Assembly: GCA_029339505.1 (NCBI GenBank)
Contig: JAQISU010000164.1
Location: 682,001 to 746,000, forward strand
DNA: 64,000 nt
Direction: 5' to 3'
From: Unio delphinus
Taxonomy: Eukaryota > Mollusca > Bivalvia > Unionida > Unionidae
The translations under genes were made by a program, and so were the position numbers. This document shows, in pieces, positions 1 to 10,885 of this stretch. How positions within the stretch are numbered: position 1 is the stretch's first letter; each line of letters starts with the position of its first letter. Under the pieces are notes generated by a model. The model saw only the letters and a list, made by a program, of their open reading frames with translations. It had not been told where the DNA came from and did no database searches.

Positions 1-563
1 CATATAAAATTCAGATTGCGGGCATGACAGCCTCACCTGGTGCTTCAGGTATCACGGTACCAATTGTTTTTCCATAGACCTCAATGCTAATGTTTTGTGA
101 AATAAATATACTTTCTATCCTAAATCAGCATGCATGTCACACACTGTCATAGAGAACAATGTTAGATTGTCAATTTGACAATGATAGAACCAGGTACTCC
201 ATTGCATTTAAGAGAGATAGCTCTGCTGGAACTAGACAGGGGTATGAGTTATCTAGTCACAACATACCTATTTTCAGTCAAGTATATCACATTTTCAAAA
301 AATCATAAAAAATACAAAATATGATCTATATAAGAATTAGCATAAATTCACATGTTGCCAAGAGGCTAAACTTTTTTTTAAGCCTAACAGAAAATGCAAC
401 TCTTACATAATCCACCTGTGTTCTTGTTTATTTCTGAATGCAATGGACCCTACACTTTAAGCTCCACCCATCTGGACTTGCGCAATCGGTACCGTTATAC
501 CTTCAGGTCATTTCCAGATCCCTGTTGGTGATTAGTCGGTGTATTCGTATTTCTTTCTATCTG
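1..563. other. noncoding stretch
   Basis: AT-rich sequence with no frame, RNA gene or repeat that I recognise on either strand. Confidence 0.5.
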
Positions 564-565
564 CC

Positions 566-654
<89 letters not shown>
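564..654. repeat. (TC)n microsatellite
   Basis: About 90 bases of TC dinucleotide, interrupted once by a TA. Open frames across it (Ser-Leu repeats) are artefacts of the repeat. Confidence 0.97.
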
Positions 655-657
<3 letters not shown>

Positions 658-1859
658 TCATGGGGTCATCAACCTTTGGGTTGCAGACTGTGCTACTTTT
701 TTTTCTCCAACTGTGCAGTACAATATCGAGATATCTCCTTGTGCATTATTCGAGATTTTCTCCTCCCAATGCAGCTGAAATGTTAATTGTCGCTAGCTAC
801 CAAGTTTATCGGCAGGGTAACCCATACGTCAATCTTAATGTTTATGTTTACGCTGGCACTGGCAACGAAATAATTGTTTGCATTCATTGGTCTTGAATGT
901 TATATGACTAGTTTATTCGAAGAATTTCATACATTATTTCCTTGCAAAGAATTTCTTGAGATAATCGTGTGAATTTATTTGTCTTAAATGTTATGAATCA
1001 TGTATGTTATTAAATGAGTAGTCCTGTGTCGTAGGCTGTTCACGCGGTGGATTGTTAATTAGCAAATAAGGTAATTAAGACAAGAAGTGAATTTCACTGA
1101 CTCCTTTGTATAATTAAAATGTGAATTCTTTTAATCGTTGGCTTTATTTCTGTTGAATTATGATATGACGATATCTGAAGAAAGTCCAGACGAGATTATT
1201 TTCGATCTTAGAAGTAAAAATCTGACAAATTCTTATTTTACCTACTTATTTATTTATTTTTTATTTTGTTTTAAAATGAAAATAACTTTATATATGCACT
1301 AATACAATTGGCAAAGAGATTATATAACCGATAATAAGGGCTGATGACCAGAAAAGGCTAGATGAGAGAAGGAGGGAGGAGCAAATGGAACACGTCGACT
1401 TTTGCCTGTCACCAATATTAAATTTGGAGTGACGTGCAAAGCAAGCAGGTCATGCAAGCATGTTTGACGTATGAGTTCGATCACACACTCGATTTAATGA
1501 TGAAATGGGTCATTTCGGTATGAACAGAACGGCTGGCTAATTACATTTTTAATAAACTTGATAATTATGTCTTAGAGAAGTACATCCTTCAGATGTTATG
1601 TTTTAATTTTCTTTTGTTAATACATGTACAATTGACTAATTTCTTTTACTCTGCTTAATTATATAGCATTGTTCAGATCTCTGTTTATTCCATCCATTAA
1701 TTGTACATTTTATTTTATTATTTACTCGATTTCGAGCAACAGCACCATGGTCAATTATACTCTCGAGAACGATAACCGCCACCACCACGTAACTCTGACT
1801 CTCACTGGTATCTGCACCCGACGATTTGAAAAAACCAAGCATCCAATATGAAAAATGCT
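655..1859. other. noncoding stretch
   Basis: No gene or repeat recognised. The short frames near 1636-1851 lack family resemblance and overlap on both strands. Confidence 0.4.
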
Positions 1860-2560
1860 CTATTCGGCCGGTGCGTTCGGATCAACCGAATGTTCTAATC
1901 TGGCCACATTTTAAAGAAACTCATAGAAAACAAGAGACACCTTAAAAGAAGAGGAAATATTTTAAAAAAACGCGTGCCATTCTTGGTTTCTTTCTATCCC
2001 ATTCCCCAGACTATAGAAGAGATCATTCAAAAACACCGACAGCATGTCTAATCCTCCAAACGTATGATGGTAATATTTCCAAGAATATCCTATTTTTACA
2101 AACCTAGACCGCTCACTCTCAGGGACCATCTGGTACGTGGCAATGTAACTTCAAACAAGTCCATTCAGGCACATAATGCTGCGAGAACAAGCGCTGCCTA
2201 ATTTGCGATGTTTGAAATTATACAAAATGAGTTAGTTTTTCAATTAATCAAAGGTTAAGGTGTCCATCCATTATATCATTTATCTCCTGACATGCAAAAT
2301 ATGTGCCTCTCAATATATCTCAATAGTTGATTTCAGAAAACGAATGAATACCCATAAAGCCACATTCGCAACAAAGTGTCAACTACAACAGCTCAAGAAA
2401 GGTGCTATCGATGAGTTTAACCTACTGTGTGTACCAATATAGACTGCACACCTTAGAAACAATAATGGATGTATGACAATTCAGTTTGCGTTTCAGACCG
2501 ATAAACATGATCACTCCATCTTTGAATTTTGTTAGAAAACGATGTTAATCTGAGAAGAGC
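1860..2560 (+). pseudogene. fossil retroelement C-terminus with GIY-YIG nuclease remnant (Penelope-like)
   Basis: Translated fragments in several plus-strand frames follow the order found in GIY-YIG-bearing retroelements. First comes a region before the nuclease with a CLICDV motif (about 2190-2215). Then comes the nuclease start at 2260-2370, with IIYLLTCKICASQYI followed by FRKRMNTHK, then a degraded tail. The phrase 'IYLLTCxxCxxQYIGxT...FRxRxxxH' is the hallmark of the GIY-YIG domain in Penelope-like elements. The glycine of the expected GxT after QYI is not visible, and stops and frame changes surround the domain, so it is a dead fragment. Some non-LTR elements carry the same domain, so the clade is inferred. 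Confidence 0.5.
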
Positions 2561-2978
2561 ACTGAATAACACGTGGTTTATCTATTATGTGACCATTTTT
2601 TTAAAGTCTTTCTTCTTTCTATCTTTCATTATTCAACCCAAGTTTCTTGATTATCGCTGTGTTACATTCCGGTTCAAAGGACACACAAACATCATGTCCT
2701 ACAACGTTATGTTAAATAAAGTTCAAATCTTCACAAAATCCAAAACCCAGTGTTGCTTACAATACCAAGCCCAGCTGCTGCCTGCTCTCCTACTCTGATA
2801 TTCTTTAGGCTGGGGTTCGAGATAAAGGATTTTCATTAATTTAACGTTTGTGCCTTTTCCAGGGGCATGAACTGGTCCAGGATCAGTTAGCCATGGAAAG
2901 ATAAATAACAGAACCAAACCTGTTGACAGTCTCTGGTATAAAAAATCCAGAATGCTGGATATGTGAGAAAGCTTGCCA

Positions 2979-3085
2979 GTTGCTTCTCGTGGGTCGGTGG
3001 TTCTTTCTGGGGGTTTTCCGGGTTCTTCCTCCATCACTAATACTGGCCGCCATGTATAGCTTATATTGTGCTGAAAAATGGCCGT
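2979..3085 (+). repeat. SINE-like interspersed repeat, copy 1
   Basis: This stretch shares 'gtggttctttctggggg', 'actggccgccatg' and 'tgctgaaaa' in the same order with 29699-29790. The 'ctggccgccat' core is common in repeats of molluscs and other marine invertebrates (recall, not checked). No tRNA head is visible. Confidence 0.35.
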
Positions 3086-3826
3086 TAACCCATAAAAAAG
3101 AAAACAAACAAAACCAGAATGTTGGAATTAATGTTCTGGCCAACGGTCACTACCAACAGTTAGAATCTGATACAGGCACTAAGAGTTCAATGATAATGAT
3201 AGAACTGTCATTCAAACGCGTACGTATGGAGGTTTTCGTTTGGCTTTTGATGGAGTTTGAGTTTATCATTTGTTTTGTCTATCTAACTTGCTTTTTCCCT
3301 TTTATTATCTCGTTGTATAAAAATGTTGTTTTGATTTGTGTAAGTAAATAACGAATAAATTCCTTTTATTAGCTGAAAAAAATTATATTTCACTAAAACA
3401 AACTGAACATAAACCGTATTGGAAGAAGAATATGACATTGGTGTCCTGCATCCTTTGTGTGTGCGTCTGGCTGCCGAGATCTGTAGTTTCGACTTTTCTA
3501 AATTGCCGGGCCAGGTATGATCAAACGTGGAAGAAATGTTTCTTTGAACATGCTCCATTACATTAGTGTATGATCTTACCAATGATTTAGTTGCCATGGC
3601 AACCAACTTGAGTAACGTTTTTATATTTCTTTTCGGGTCCTTGACAATTTTGTTTTATGTTTGGCATGAATTTTTCTTGGAACGTGTATTATGTCCGGAG
3701 TGGCCTTTTATTAACTGATATGTTGTATTTATGACTTCTTAGATGTTGACCAATATTATGCAATTACGACTTCTTAGATGTTGACATGATGCAGTTATAA
3801 CTTACTATATGCTGCTTTAGTGTGAT

Positions 3827-4087
3827 CTTCAACATCGAGGAAACAAGCTACCTGAAAAAGCAGCACCAATCATGTTCGTGAAAAAGTTCACTCATGTGCG
3901 TATCTGAACCGAACACAGTAATAAACTGTCCTCACTGTTTTTTTTTTTGTTTTTTTTTTAACAAAATGTGTTCCCTTTAAAATGTCCTTTCGAATATGGG
4001 ACTCTTCTCCTCATTACATTCCAAATAAATTGAATGTTTGCGTCGCCTCCATACCAACCAAGATAAAAACTATTATCGAGGCCTCTC
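3827..4087. repeat. dispersed repeat, copy 1
   Basis: About 255 bases, nearly identical to 36852-37104. Both start at 'cttcaacatcgaggaaacaa' and end near 'gaggcctctc', and differ by a few substitutions and the length of a poly-T run. No coding frame. The family is unknown to me. Confidence 0.85.
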
Positions 4088-4425
4088 CGGAACGTCAGAA
4101 CCAAAAATCGATAGCAATTACTTAGAATATCTCTTAGAACAGGGTCTACCAACATTTACCTCGAGTCGTCTCCCTAGCAAAAGTGTGGTAGTAATTGAGT
4201 GTAAAATCTGTTGTCGAATTCTTAAGGACAGTTCAACTAATTTAAGTATTATTTTGTTTACAATTTCTAAAGATAGGCTCCAATTACCTTTTCTAAGTTA
4301 GCATTCACTTACTTTAAACATAGTTTATTGCTATAAATCTTAACAAATGGGATCGGTCTACAAGTTAAGCAACATAAAAGTACGATTCTTTCATACAGTT
4401 GTACGTCATTTTCCACGACTCATGC

Positions 4426-4430
<5 letters not shown>

Positions 4431-4478
<48 letters not shown>
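4431..4478. repeat. (AG)n microsatellite
   Basis: Pure AG dinucleotide run of 48 bases. Confidence 0.97.
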
Positions 4479-4479
<1 letters not shown>

Positions 4480-4954
4480 ATGTGTGTTTTGATACTTTTA
4501 TCTAGAACAATTGAGCCAATTTACTCCAACCATGTTTACTCCAACCATGTCCAAAATGTTAAATGTTTCTCTTTTGACATGTCATTTCAAAGGTGGATCC
4601 ATGTGGAAAGAGTGGGTGGGGTAGAGCGAGCCAGCACTCGATCCCATAAAAAAAAATATTGCGTGCGCGAAAAAGTAGCAACATTTCTTAGAATAATTGG
4701 TTCTTGTTAATGTTGTCGTTAGAGGGTTAAAAGTATACAGTGGAAACCAGTTTGGGCCTCCATCAAGGATGTCATCACAAAGACCCTTTGACTATTTATA
4801 TACGCCTGTTCTCGTAATCCTTTCGCCCTCGAGACGATATTTCTGGATTCGCTCAATGACCAAACTTGTGTCCGAAGTGGTCCTCCAAACAACGACATGG
4901 CTATCGTGGCTTTTAAACTTATTTTAGACGTCTCCAAGAAGGGTTAATAAGTCG

Positions 4955-5281
4955 TTTGTTTGTTTGTTTGTTTGATTAGGCTTTTTAACGTAGCTTTAAC
5001 AAATTTTCAGTCATATCGTTACGATGTCTGCAGTGAGGCAGTATATAGTGATTTCTAGCACTGGGGCATCATGCCGAAGACATGTAGCATAATGTCCCAC
5101 CCAATCACATTATCCTGACACCAAGCCGACCAGTCTTAACACTAACCTCTTCAACTAATGAAGCGAGGCAACTGTTAGTACCATTTTTGTAAGTCTTTGG
5201 TATGACTCGGCCAGGGATCGAACCCACGACCTCCCTCTCCCTCGGCGGACGCTCTAACCACTAGGCCACCGGAACGGTTTC
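4955..5281 (-). mobile_element. tRNA-derived SINE (complete)
   Basis: Read on the minus strand, the head at about 5275-5200 has a tRNA-like A box (tagtggttagagcgtc) and B box (gggttcgatccc) for RNA polymerase III. A non-tRNA body of about 250 bases follows, then a (TTTG)n-type tail (plus strand 4955-4974). The 8-base sequence ataagtcg flanks it at 4947-4954 and 5282-5289, a target-site duplication that fixes both ends. The same family is present at 27529-27831 and, as shorter pieces, near 37105 and 58691. Confidence 0.88.
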
Positions 5282-5767
5282 ATAAGTCGGTATAAAATAT
5301 TTGAAAGATTTGTCGTTAGTTAATGCTCGACCAAATTTTCAAAATTGTGTTTTCTCTACAACTGCGTGTCTTTTAAAGCAAGCACACTAAGAATCTACCT
5401 TACAACAAGTTTTACAACGATAAAACCATGTTACTTTTGACCCAAAAGTCAAAAGGACGAACGAATGTATACATGTTCTTTGTTTCCTAATGAGACATGC
5501 CGTTTAAGAAACATGATTTATCAAGAGGTTTAAGAAACAAAACCAAATGAATAGCTTTAACGGAACCTGAACTCAGCTCTTTAACAAGTGTTACACTGAC
5601 ACCAAGGTCAAAGAGACGACTGAGTGTGTTTCACTATGAATTTTTGTTGCTGCATATTTGTCATCCCAAATATAAACAAACTATTTATGGATTTGGGAAG
5701 TAGGAGCAATAAAACTTTAAAGCCTTAATGTAAACCTTCTTTGTTCTCTAGCAAATTACAGGCGTCA

Positions 5768-5768
<1 letters not shown>

Positions 5769-5804
<36 letters not shown>
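5769..5804. repeat. poly-A run
   Basis: 36 consecutive A. It could be the tail of an unrecognised plus-strand retrocopy, but no body is visible upstream. Confidence 0.9.
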
Positions 5805-5806
<2 letters not shown>

Positions 5807-5834
5807 ACTCCCGAGTGCCTCAGTGGGGACGCCT

Positions 5835-6170
5835 TTAAAGAACACTGACCCCAAGCACCTCGAACCCGCCACTGTTTTGTGCATATAAAATCTTGTCCCG
5901 AAAATGTGATATCGTATCTGTGGGAAAATCTTCGACAGGAATTAACAACACTGTAACCTTATATGGCATACGAAGAGGATCAAATTGTGCAAAACCGTTT
6001 GAGTTTGGAAACTCTAAATCGGAAACTTGAACATTAATGCAGATCTCGTTTCTTTTGAAATACAACAGATCTTCCAATAGGTAGAAATAATTAAATGCAT
6101 GCAAACCTCTCGTTGTTTTTGTGCAGTCATCCGCCACGAAGCGCAACAAAATATTGGTAAGATTATTCAT
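5835..6170 (-). CDS. unidentified 111-residue open frame, possibly part of the fossil viral element
   Basis: Open minus-strand frame with balanced amino-acid composition and mixed hydrophobic and charged segments, unlike the low-complexity shadow frames nearby. I recognise no domain. It lies directly before minus-strand remnants of the decayed Maverick-like element and on the same strand as its fibre gene, so it may be a surviving piece of that element. It may also be chance. No upstream promoter or splice evidence was seen. Confidence 0.25.
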   Translation of the reverse strand: MNNLTNILLRFVADDCTKTTRGLHAFNYFYLLEDLLYFKRNEICINVQVSDLEFPNSNGFAQFDPLRMPYKVTVLLIPVEDFPTDTISHFRDKILYAQNSGGFEVLGVSVL

Positions 6171-6315
6171 TTGTAATCTGATTTTACTAAAGTCAGAAGG
6201 TTATTCATTCAAATTTTATTTAATTTCAGGCCACATTATTTCGCAATATTTTGAAAATGGCACATGTTAGGGAAAAATGATCCCTTATCGCATTACTTGT
6301 TAGGCTAGTGATGTT

Positions 6316-6510
6316 AAACACACGAGGAACGAATCAATTTTTCTGAGCCTTACAGAGCAAAGTGGCGTCTTTAATTTATTAAGGTGTGTGCTTCCAGTTT
6401 AGATGTCACATCAAACACACGAGGAACGAATCAATTTTTTTTTAGCCTTACAGAGCAAAGTGGTGTCTTTAATTTATTAAGGTGTCTGCTTCCAGTTTAG
6501 ATGTCACATC
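6316..6510. repeat. 97-base tandem duplication
   Basis: Two copies (6316-6412 and 6413-about 6510) of a unit starting aaacacacgaggaacg. They differ by a few bases, and the second has a longer T run. Confidence 0.9.
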
Positions 6511-6664
6511 AAAGTCACATATATCTCTTTTAACTTTATGTTTTTCGTAGCTAATCCTGTAATTTCTGATTCCAAATTTATCATCAACATTCATTTCAAA
6601 AAGTGTTTTAACGCTAACTGCAGTTTTGTTAAGCATTGTACACTTCTTGTTATGTGCGCTTAAA

Positions 6665-7140
6665 ATGTGACACCCTTGTACACAGTCTCGTTCACAGACT
6701 TGACAGACTTGTACACAGTCTCGTTCACAGACTTGACACACTTGTACACAGTCTCGTTCACAGACTTGATACCCTTGTACACTTCTTGTTTACTGTGTTT
6801 AAACGTGGCACCCTTTTACACTCTTTGTTCACTGCGTTTAAACGTGACACCCTTGTACACTCCTTGTTCACTGTGTTTAAGCTTGCATGACACTCTTGTA
6901 CACTTCTTGTTCACTGTGTTTAAACGTGGCACCCTTTTACACTCTTTGTTCACTGCGTTTAAACGTGACACCCTTGTACACTCCTTGTTCACTGTGTTTA
7001 AGCTTGCATGACACTCTTGTACACTTCTTGTTCACTGTGTTTAAGTATGACACTCTTGTACAGTTCTTGTTCACCGTGTTTAAGCTTTACATTCTTGTAC
7101 ACTCCTTGTTCACTGTGTTTAAGCTTGACACTCTTGTACC
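6665..7140. repeat. complex minisatellite
   Basis: About a dozen related units built on 'cttgtacac...ttgttcac...tgtttaa', with an initial block of 33-base units (tcgttcacagacttg) and a higher-order repeat of about 120 bases (compare 6785-6895 with 6900-7010). The frames that run through it on both strands are repeat translations. Confidence 0.92.
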
Positions 7141-7477
7141 TCACCTATCTGAGGTCCAAAATGACAACCAATGGAGATGCAGAAGAAGAAAAGGATGCAC
7201 GAATTTCCAAGGCCAGCCAAACATTTGCATCATTCAGGATTACATGGAGCAACAGGAACATCAGCATGAATACTAAGATCGGAGTTTTCATGAGCAATGT
7301 TATTGTGCTCGTTTTATGCTCTCTCAATATAATGTATCACTTTTGAAATTTCTTATAATGATAAGTTACTCTGTGTCAAACGCCTCTTTTGAATTGCAAA
7401 TGCTCTTCCAAATTGTATTTTGTTAAAAGTCACAGTACCAATAGACGTGTTACTGGGTATTCCAAGATAATCTACTG

Positions 7478-7711
7478 CAGTGCTGTCCAATCTTCGGTAT
7501 GCGGGCTGATTTCAAATGGCTTGCCAGAGCTTGAACAATTTTTGTGCATTTCTGTAAAAGCAGTTCATTACCTACTTTCATAGAATATCTTCTTAACAGG
7601 GGAAACAATTTAATAATATTTACAGTTTATGCTTTTAAGTTTTCTGCTGCGGCCCTCGGCTCCAAAAAAAAAAATCATGGCCCATAGTGTCCAATAGGTT
7701 GGACATCACTG
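7478..7711. mobile_element. possible hAT-type MITE
   Basis: The segment begins cagtgctgtccaa and ends ttggacatcactg. These are imperfect terminal inverted repeats of the CAGTG...CACTG form used by hAT elements. The interior has no frame. I cannot see an 8-base target duplication (atctactg on the left, tagattat on the right), so the call is tentative. Confidence 0.45.
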
Positions 7712-7787
7712 TAGATTATTTAGATTATAGTAGATTATTTAATCTTCATTCCAAATTTGTTATTGTATTTTAGGCAGTGTTAATTTC

Positions 7788-8288
7788 TTACATTTTGTAA
7801 TAGTGCCTAATAGCTTGCATTAATTTCGCTGTTAAAATAAAGTAAGACGTGGCAAGTGCAATTGCATGGACATTTTCGTCAAATTCTTTTAGAAGCTTAT
7901 CAACATCATCATAGTCAATAACCTAACTACGACTCTTTTCAGCTGTTTTGTGCATTCGACTTTTTATATTGGATCTATCAATCAAACATAATTGTTTTAA
8001 TTTTTGCATCGTCTTTACGATAATTTCGTATGAGCAGTACTTGAAAATTAGATCATACTCTCGAAGAACATCTCGCAGATTTGGCCCACGTATTAGCGTT
8101 GTTGATACAAAGTTTTATTCAGTATGGCTTTTTGCTGTGTCAAACGTTGTCTCTTTTAAAGTGTTGACTGATGCTGCGTGCTGGTCTGTATTTGCTGCCG
8201 AGACAGCTTGTGGAATCTTTACATCCCTATTTATTATTGTATTGTAAAAGTTTTTAATTACTCTGATAATTGGAATTTCCTCCGCCAT
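7788..8288 (-). pseudogene. decayed gene of the fossil Maverick-like element, unknown function
   Basis: From an ATG at 8288-8286 one minus-strand frame continues for about 166 codons to a stop at 7790-7788. It is interrupted by only two in-frame stops and needs no frameshift. The composition is protein-like, with Lys/Glu/Ile-rich amphipathic helices and a region rich in Asp and Leu near the end. That is far longer than chance in such AT-rich DNA. I recognise no domain. Its position next to a fibre-type gene on the same strand suggests a virion or accessory gene of the decayed element. Confidence 0.5.
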
Positions 8289-8379
8289 TATTTAGTTACA
8301 TTAAATCATCAACAGCATAAGTCTGAAGTATTGTTTGACCTTGTAAAGGAATTTTAGCATTTAAACAGTAAATCCTAAT

Positions 8380-10160
8380 GTACTGTATTTGCTAATAGTT
8401 CCAGATGTATCAAGAATATACTGCTGACTAGTACTAACATATACTCCAGTTGCAGTGTATAGCGTTGTCCATGCTGTACTATTTGTAGATCCTTCTAGAC
8501 GCTAGTGTATAGCGTTGTCCATGCTGTACTATTTGTAAATCCTTCTAGACGCTAGTGTATAGCGTTATCCATGCTGTACTATTTGTAGTTCCTTCTAGAC
8601 GCTAGTGTATAGCGTTATCCATGCTGTACTATTTGTAGTTCCTTCTAGACGCTAGTGTATAGCGTTGTCCATGCTGTACTATTTGTAGATCCTTCTAGAT
8701 GCCAGTGTATCGCGTTGTCCATGTTTTATTATCTGAACATATTTCTAGACGCTAATGTATAGCGTTGTCTATGTTGTATTATCTATAGATCATTCTAATC
8801 CTCTGTTTCACATTCGCATAACACTAGAGTTTAACCGTCCAGTTAGCTGAAATGCCCATATAGCCACTTGTGCTGGACATTGTATCTTAATCTAGAAATA
8901 TGATATCTCACCAGTTGTTGTCCCTTTTGGACCTCCCGAAATTGCATTAGTATAAGCAGATGTGTAGTTAGGATAATTTCCAGGATTTTGAGTTGATGCA
9001 GCTGAAATATAAAAAAAAACAACGATTATCTGAAGAATCAATAAGGTGAGCATTCGTAGCTTGTTTTGCGCTGCTGGTATCTATTGAATCCACACACATC
9101 TTATTTGTGAGATCAGCTCTTACTACAGGAACATATGCAGATGCAATTTATATAATTTAGCACCCATTTGTAGGTTTACAGTCATTGTATCGCCTGAATT
9201 TAAAACCCTTAATACACTGTTTCCTGTGACCATATCATCAACAAATATTTTATTAGTTAGACGTTGGAACTGGAATATGCGTGGATGTGATTATATTGCT
9301 GCCCATATCTATCTAGACTGCCTCTCACTGTGTTACCAGACTTAAAAACAAAGATGTCTTTAAGAAAATTTACGTTTGTAACATACGAGTTATTGCTTAA
9401 TTGTGTTTTGTTTAACTGAGTGTTTGTTATCAATTTACCACCCATATCAATGCTGTCAGTCATAGTACCACCACCCAGTGGCAGATATTTTGTAAGTGTT
9501 ACTGTGCGCTGATCATAATATGTAGCATCAGAGTTATTGTGTGGAAAATGTGTTGGAAGTGCTGTTACTTTACCACCATTAGAGAACACAAGTGTGTATG
9601 TGAAAGCATCTCGAGGCTTATTAAATTTAAGGTTAGATATCGTATCTAATTGACTTATACTTACAGCGTGACTCAAATTCTAATTAGCAGGTGGGTAGGC
9701 TGTTTCTAGATGTACTACCTTATTTCCTGTCACATTTATAGCACCTGTTATAGTACACCATAGAATCAAAGCTTTTCAGATACAGCTGTTACAAATTTAT
9801 TATAACTTACTGCTTTAGTGTAGTCACGGTAGTCAAAAGATACGTTGCATGCAGACTTATTATTTTATTTTCTGACATAGTTATATTTCCAGTCCTAGTG
9901 TCACAAGATCATGAAGTTGTTCAGATATCGCTTTACTAGATGAGTATAATTAACTGTCTGAGTAGTATCTGTAGGAGGAAAATCAATTACCCTATTTTCC
10001 TGCATACTTAGATTTCCTAACATATTATCACCAGATTTTTCAACATGGTTTGTTATATCAACATTTGTTTCGTAGGAGCACTATTACTGCTACGTCCAAT
10101 CAGATTTCCAAACTTTGTATAGTAACTCGTGTCAGAACAGTTAGCGCTGATGAAATGTAA
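8380..10160 (-). pseudogene. decayed tail-fibre-like gene of the fossil Maverick-like element
   Basis: The largest intact piece is a 139-residue minus-strand frame (9676-9257). It contains the phage-fibre-type phrase LGGGTMTDSIDMGGKLI, a later GNTVRGSLDRYG phrase, and a region resembling 'TYTLVFSNGGKVTALPTHF'. Upstream (about 10140-9880), in other frames, is another GDNML-GNLSMQENRVIDFPP phrase. It has the same 'G(D/N)M-G-L-M-xNRI--LP' form found in receptor-binding fibre repeats. Downstream to about 8380 the frame degenerates into a 50-base tandem array. Several frameshifts and stops are present, and the 5' side is cut at 10166 by the LTR element. Host attachment is the role known for such fibres; here the gene is dead. 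Confidence 0.6.
8454..8810. repeat. 50-base tandem array in the fossil fibre gene
   Basis: Six to seven copies of a 50-base unit (agtgtatagcgttgtccatg...), starting near 8454, 8504, 8554, 8604, 8654 and 8704, with later copies more diverged. The period is not a multiple of three, so expansion would have broken the frame. It therefore probably happened after the gene was dead. Confidence 0.92.
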
Positions 10161-10166
10161 GATTAC

Positions 10167-10885
10167 TGTTAGGAATTGATTTTTTAGTAAAATTAATAAG
10201 ATTGCTATTTTCTTTAAATCATATTAAAGTAATGTTTGATTTGTTTATATTCTAAAAGATATTAAAGGTAAATTCACTTGTTTTTCAAGCACAACTATAT
10301 AGAATGGAAATGGTTGCTAAGCAAGTGAAAAATAGGCAATGTATATAACTATACTACATAACATCAGAATCTTGCTAATGTACAGTGTTGTGTGAGATTG
10401 TATAACATAATACATGCGTTTGCCGACTTATCTAGAGTTCTAGGTCCCATCAGTAAAAATATGTTTTTGACCTAGAATTGGCATAGGTTCAATTCGGTTA
10501 ATGAAGGTGGAGTAACCTTTCTCTGGGAGGCTTCTATACGTCACAAAACAAAATGGCTTCCAACTAACAGCTAACCATATTTGGCGTGACGACATGAAAC
10601 GAATATAAATAAACTATAGACTAAGTGTTATGACGTAAGATAATTGGTTCCTGTCGGTCAAGACTGGTTTATACCTGAAAGTAAGTAGACATCTTTTCTG
10701 ACTGATGCATGAAGGGTATGACCTCTGACCCTGACACTATAAATACAGATGCGCGATCAGGTTAGATTAGTTCTCCATGTCAGCAGAGAATGGATGTTTT
10801 ACTTTTCATTTCAGATGTAGCTGTTTTATCATCGCGGCGACACTCTTTTAAGAGAGTTCTTCTCTTTCTTCTTCTCTCTCTCCCT
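10167..10885 (+). repeat. 5' long terminal repeat
   Basis: Direct repeat partner of 13433-14148. The 3' edge is uncertain by about 10 bases because it runs into CT-rich sequence. Confidence 0.8.

Noticed and set aside
2723..3351. Overlapping 86-142-codon frames on both strands
   Set aside because: They overlap a SINE-like repeat, conflict with each other and have no recognisable domain.
6636..7346. Several overlapping frames with Leu-Tyr-Thr-type repeats
   Set aside because: Minisatellite translation; no conserved start or domain.
7478..7711. Firm hAT call for this segment
   Set aside because: The ends look like hAT repeats, but no 8-bp target duplication can be seen, so it is kept only as a tentative feature.
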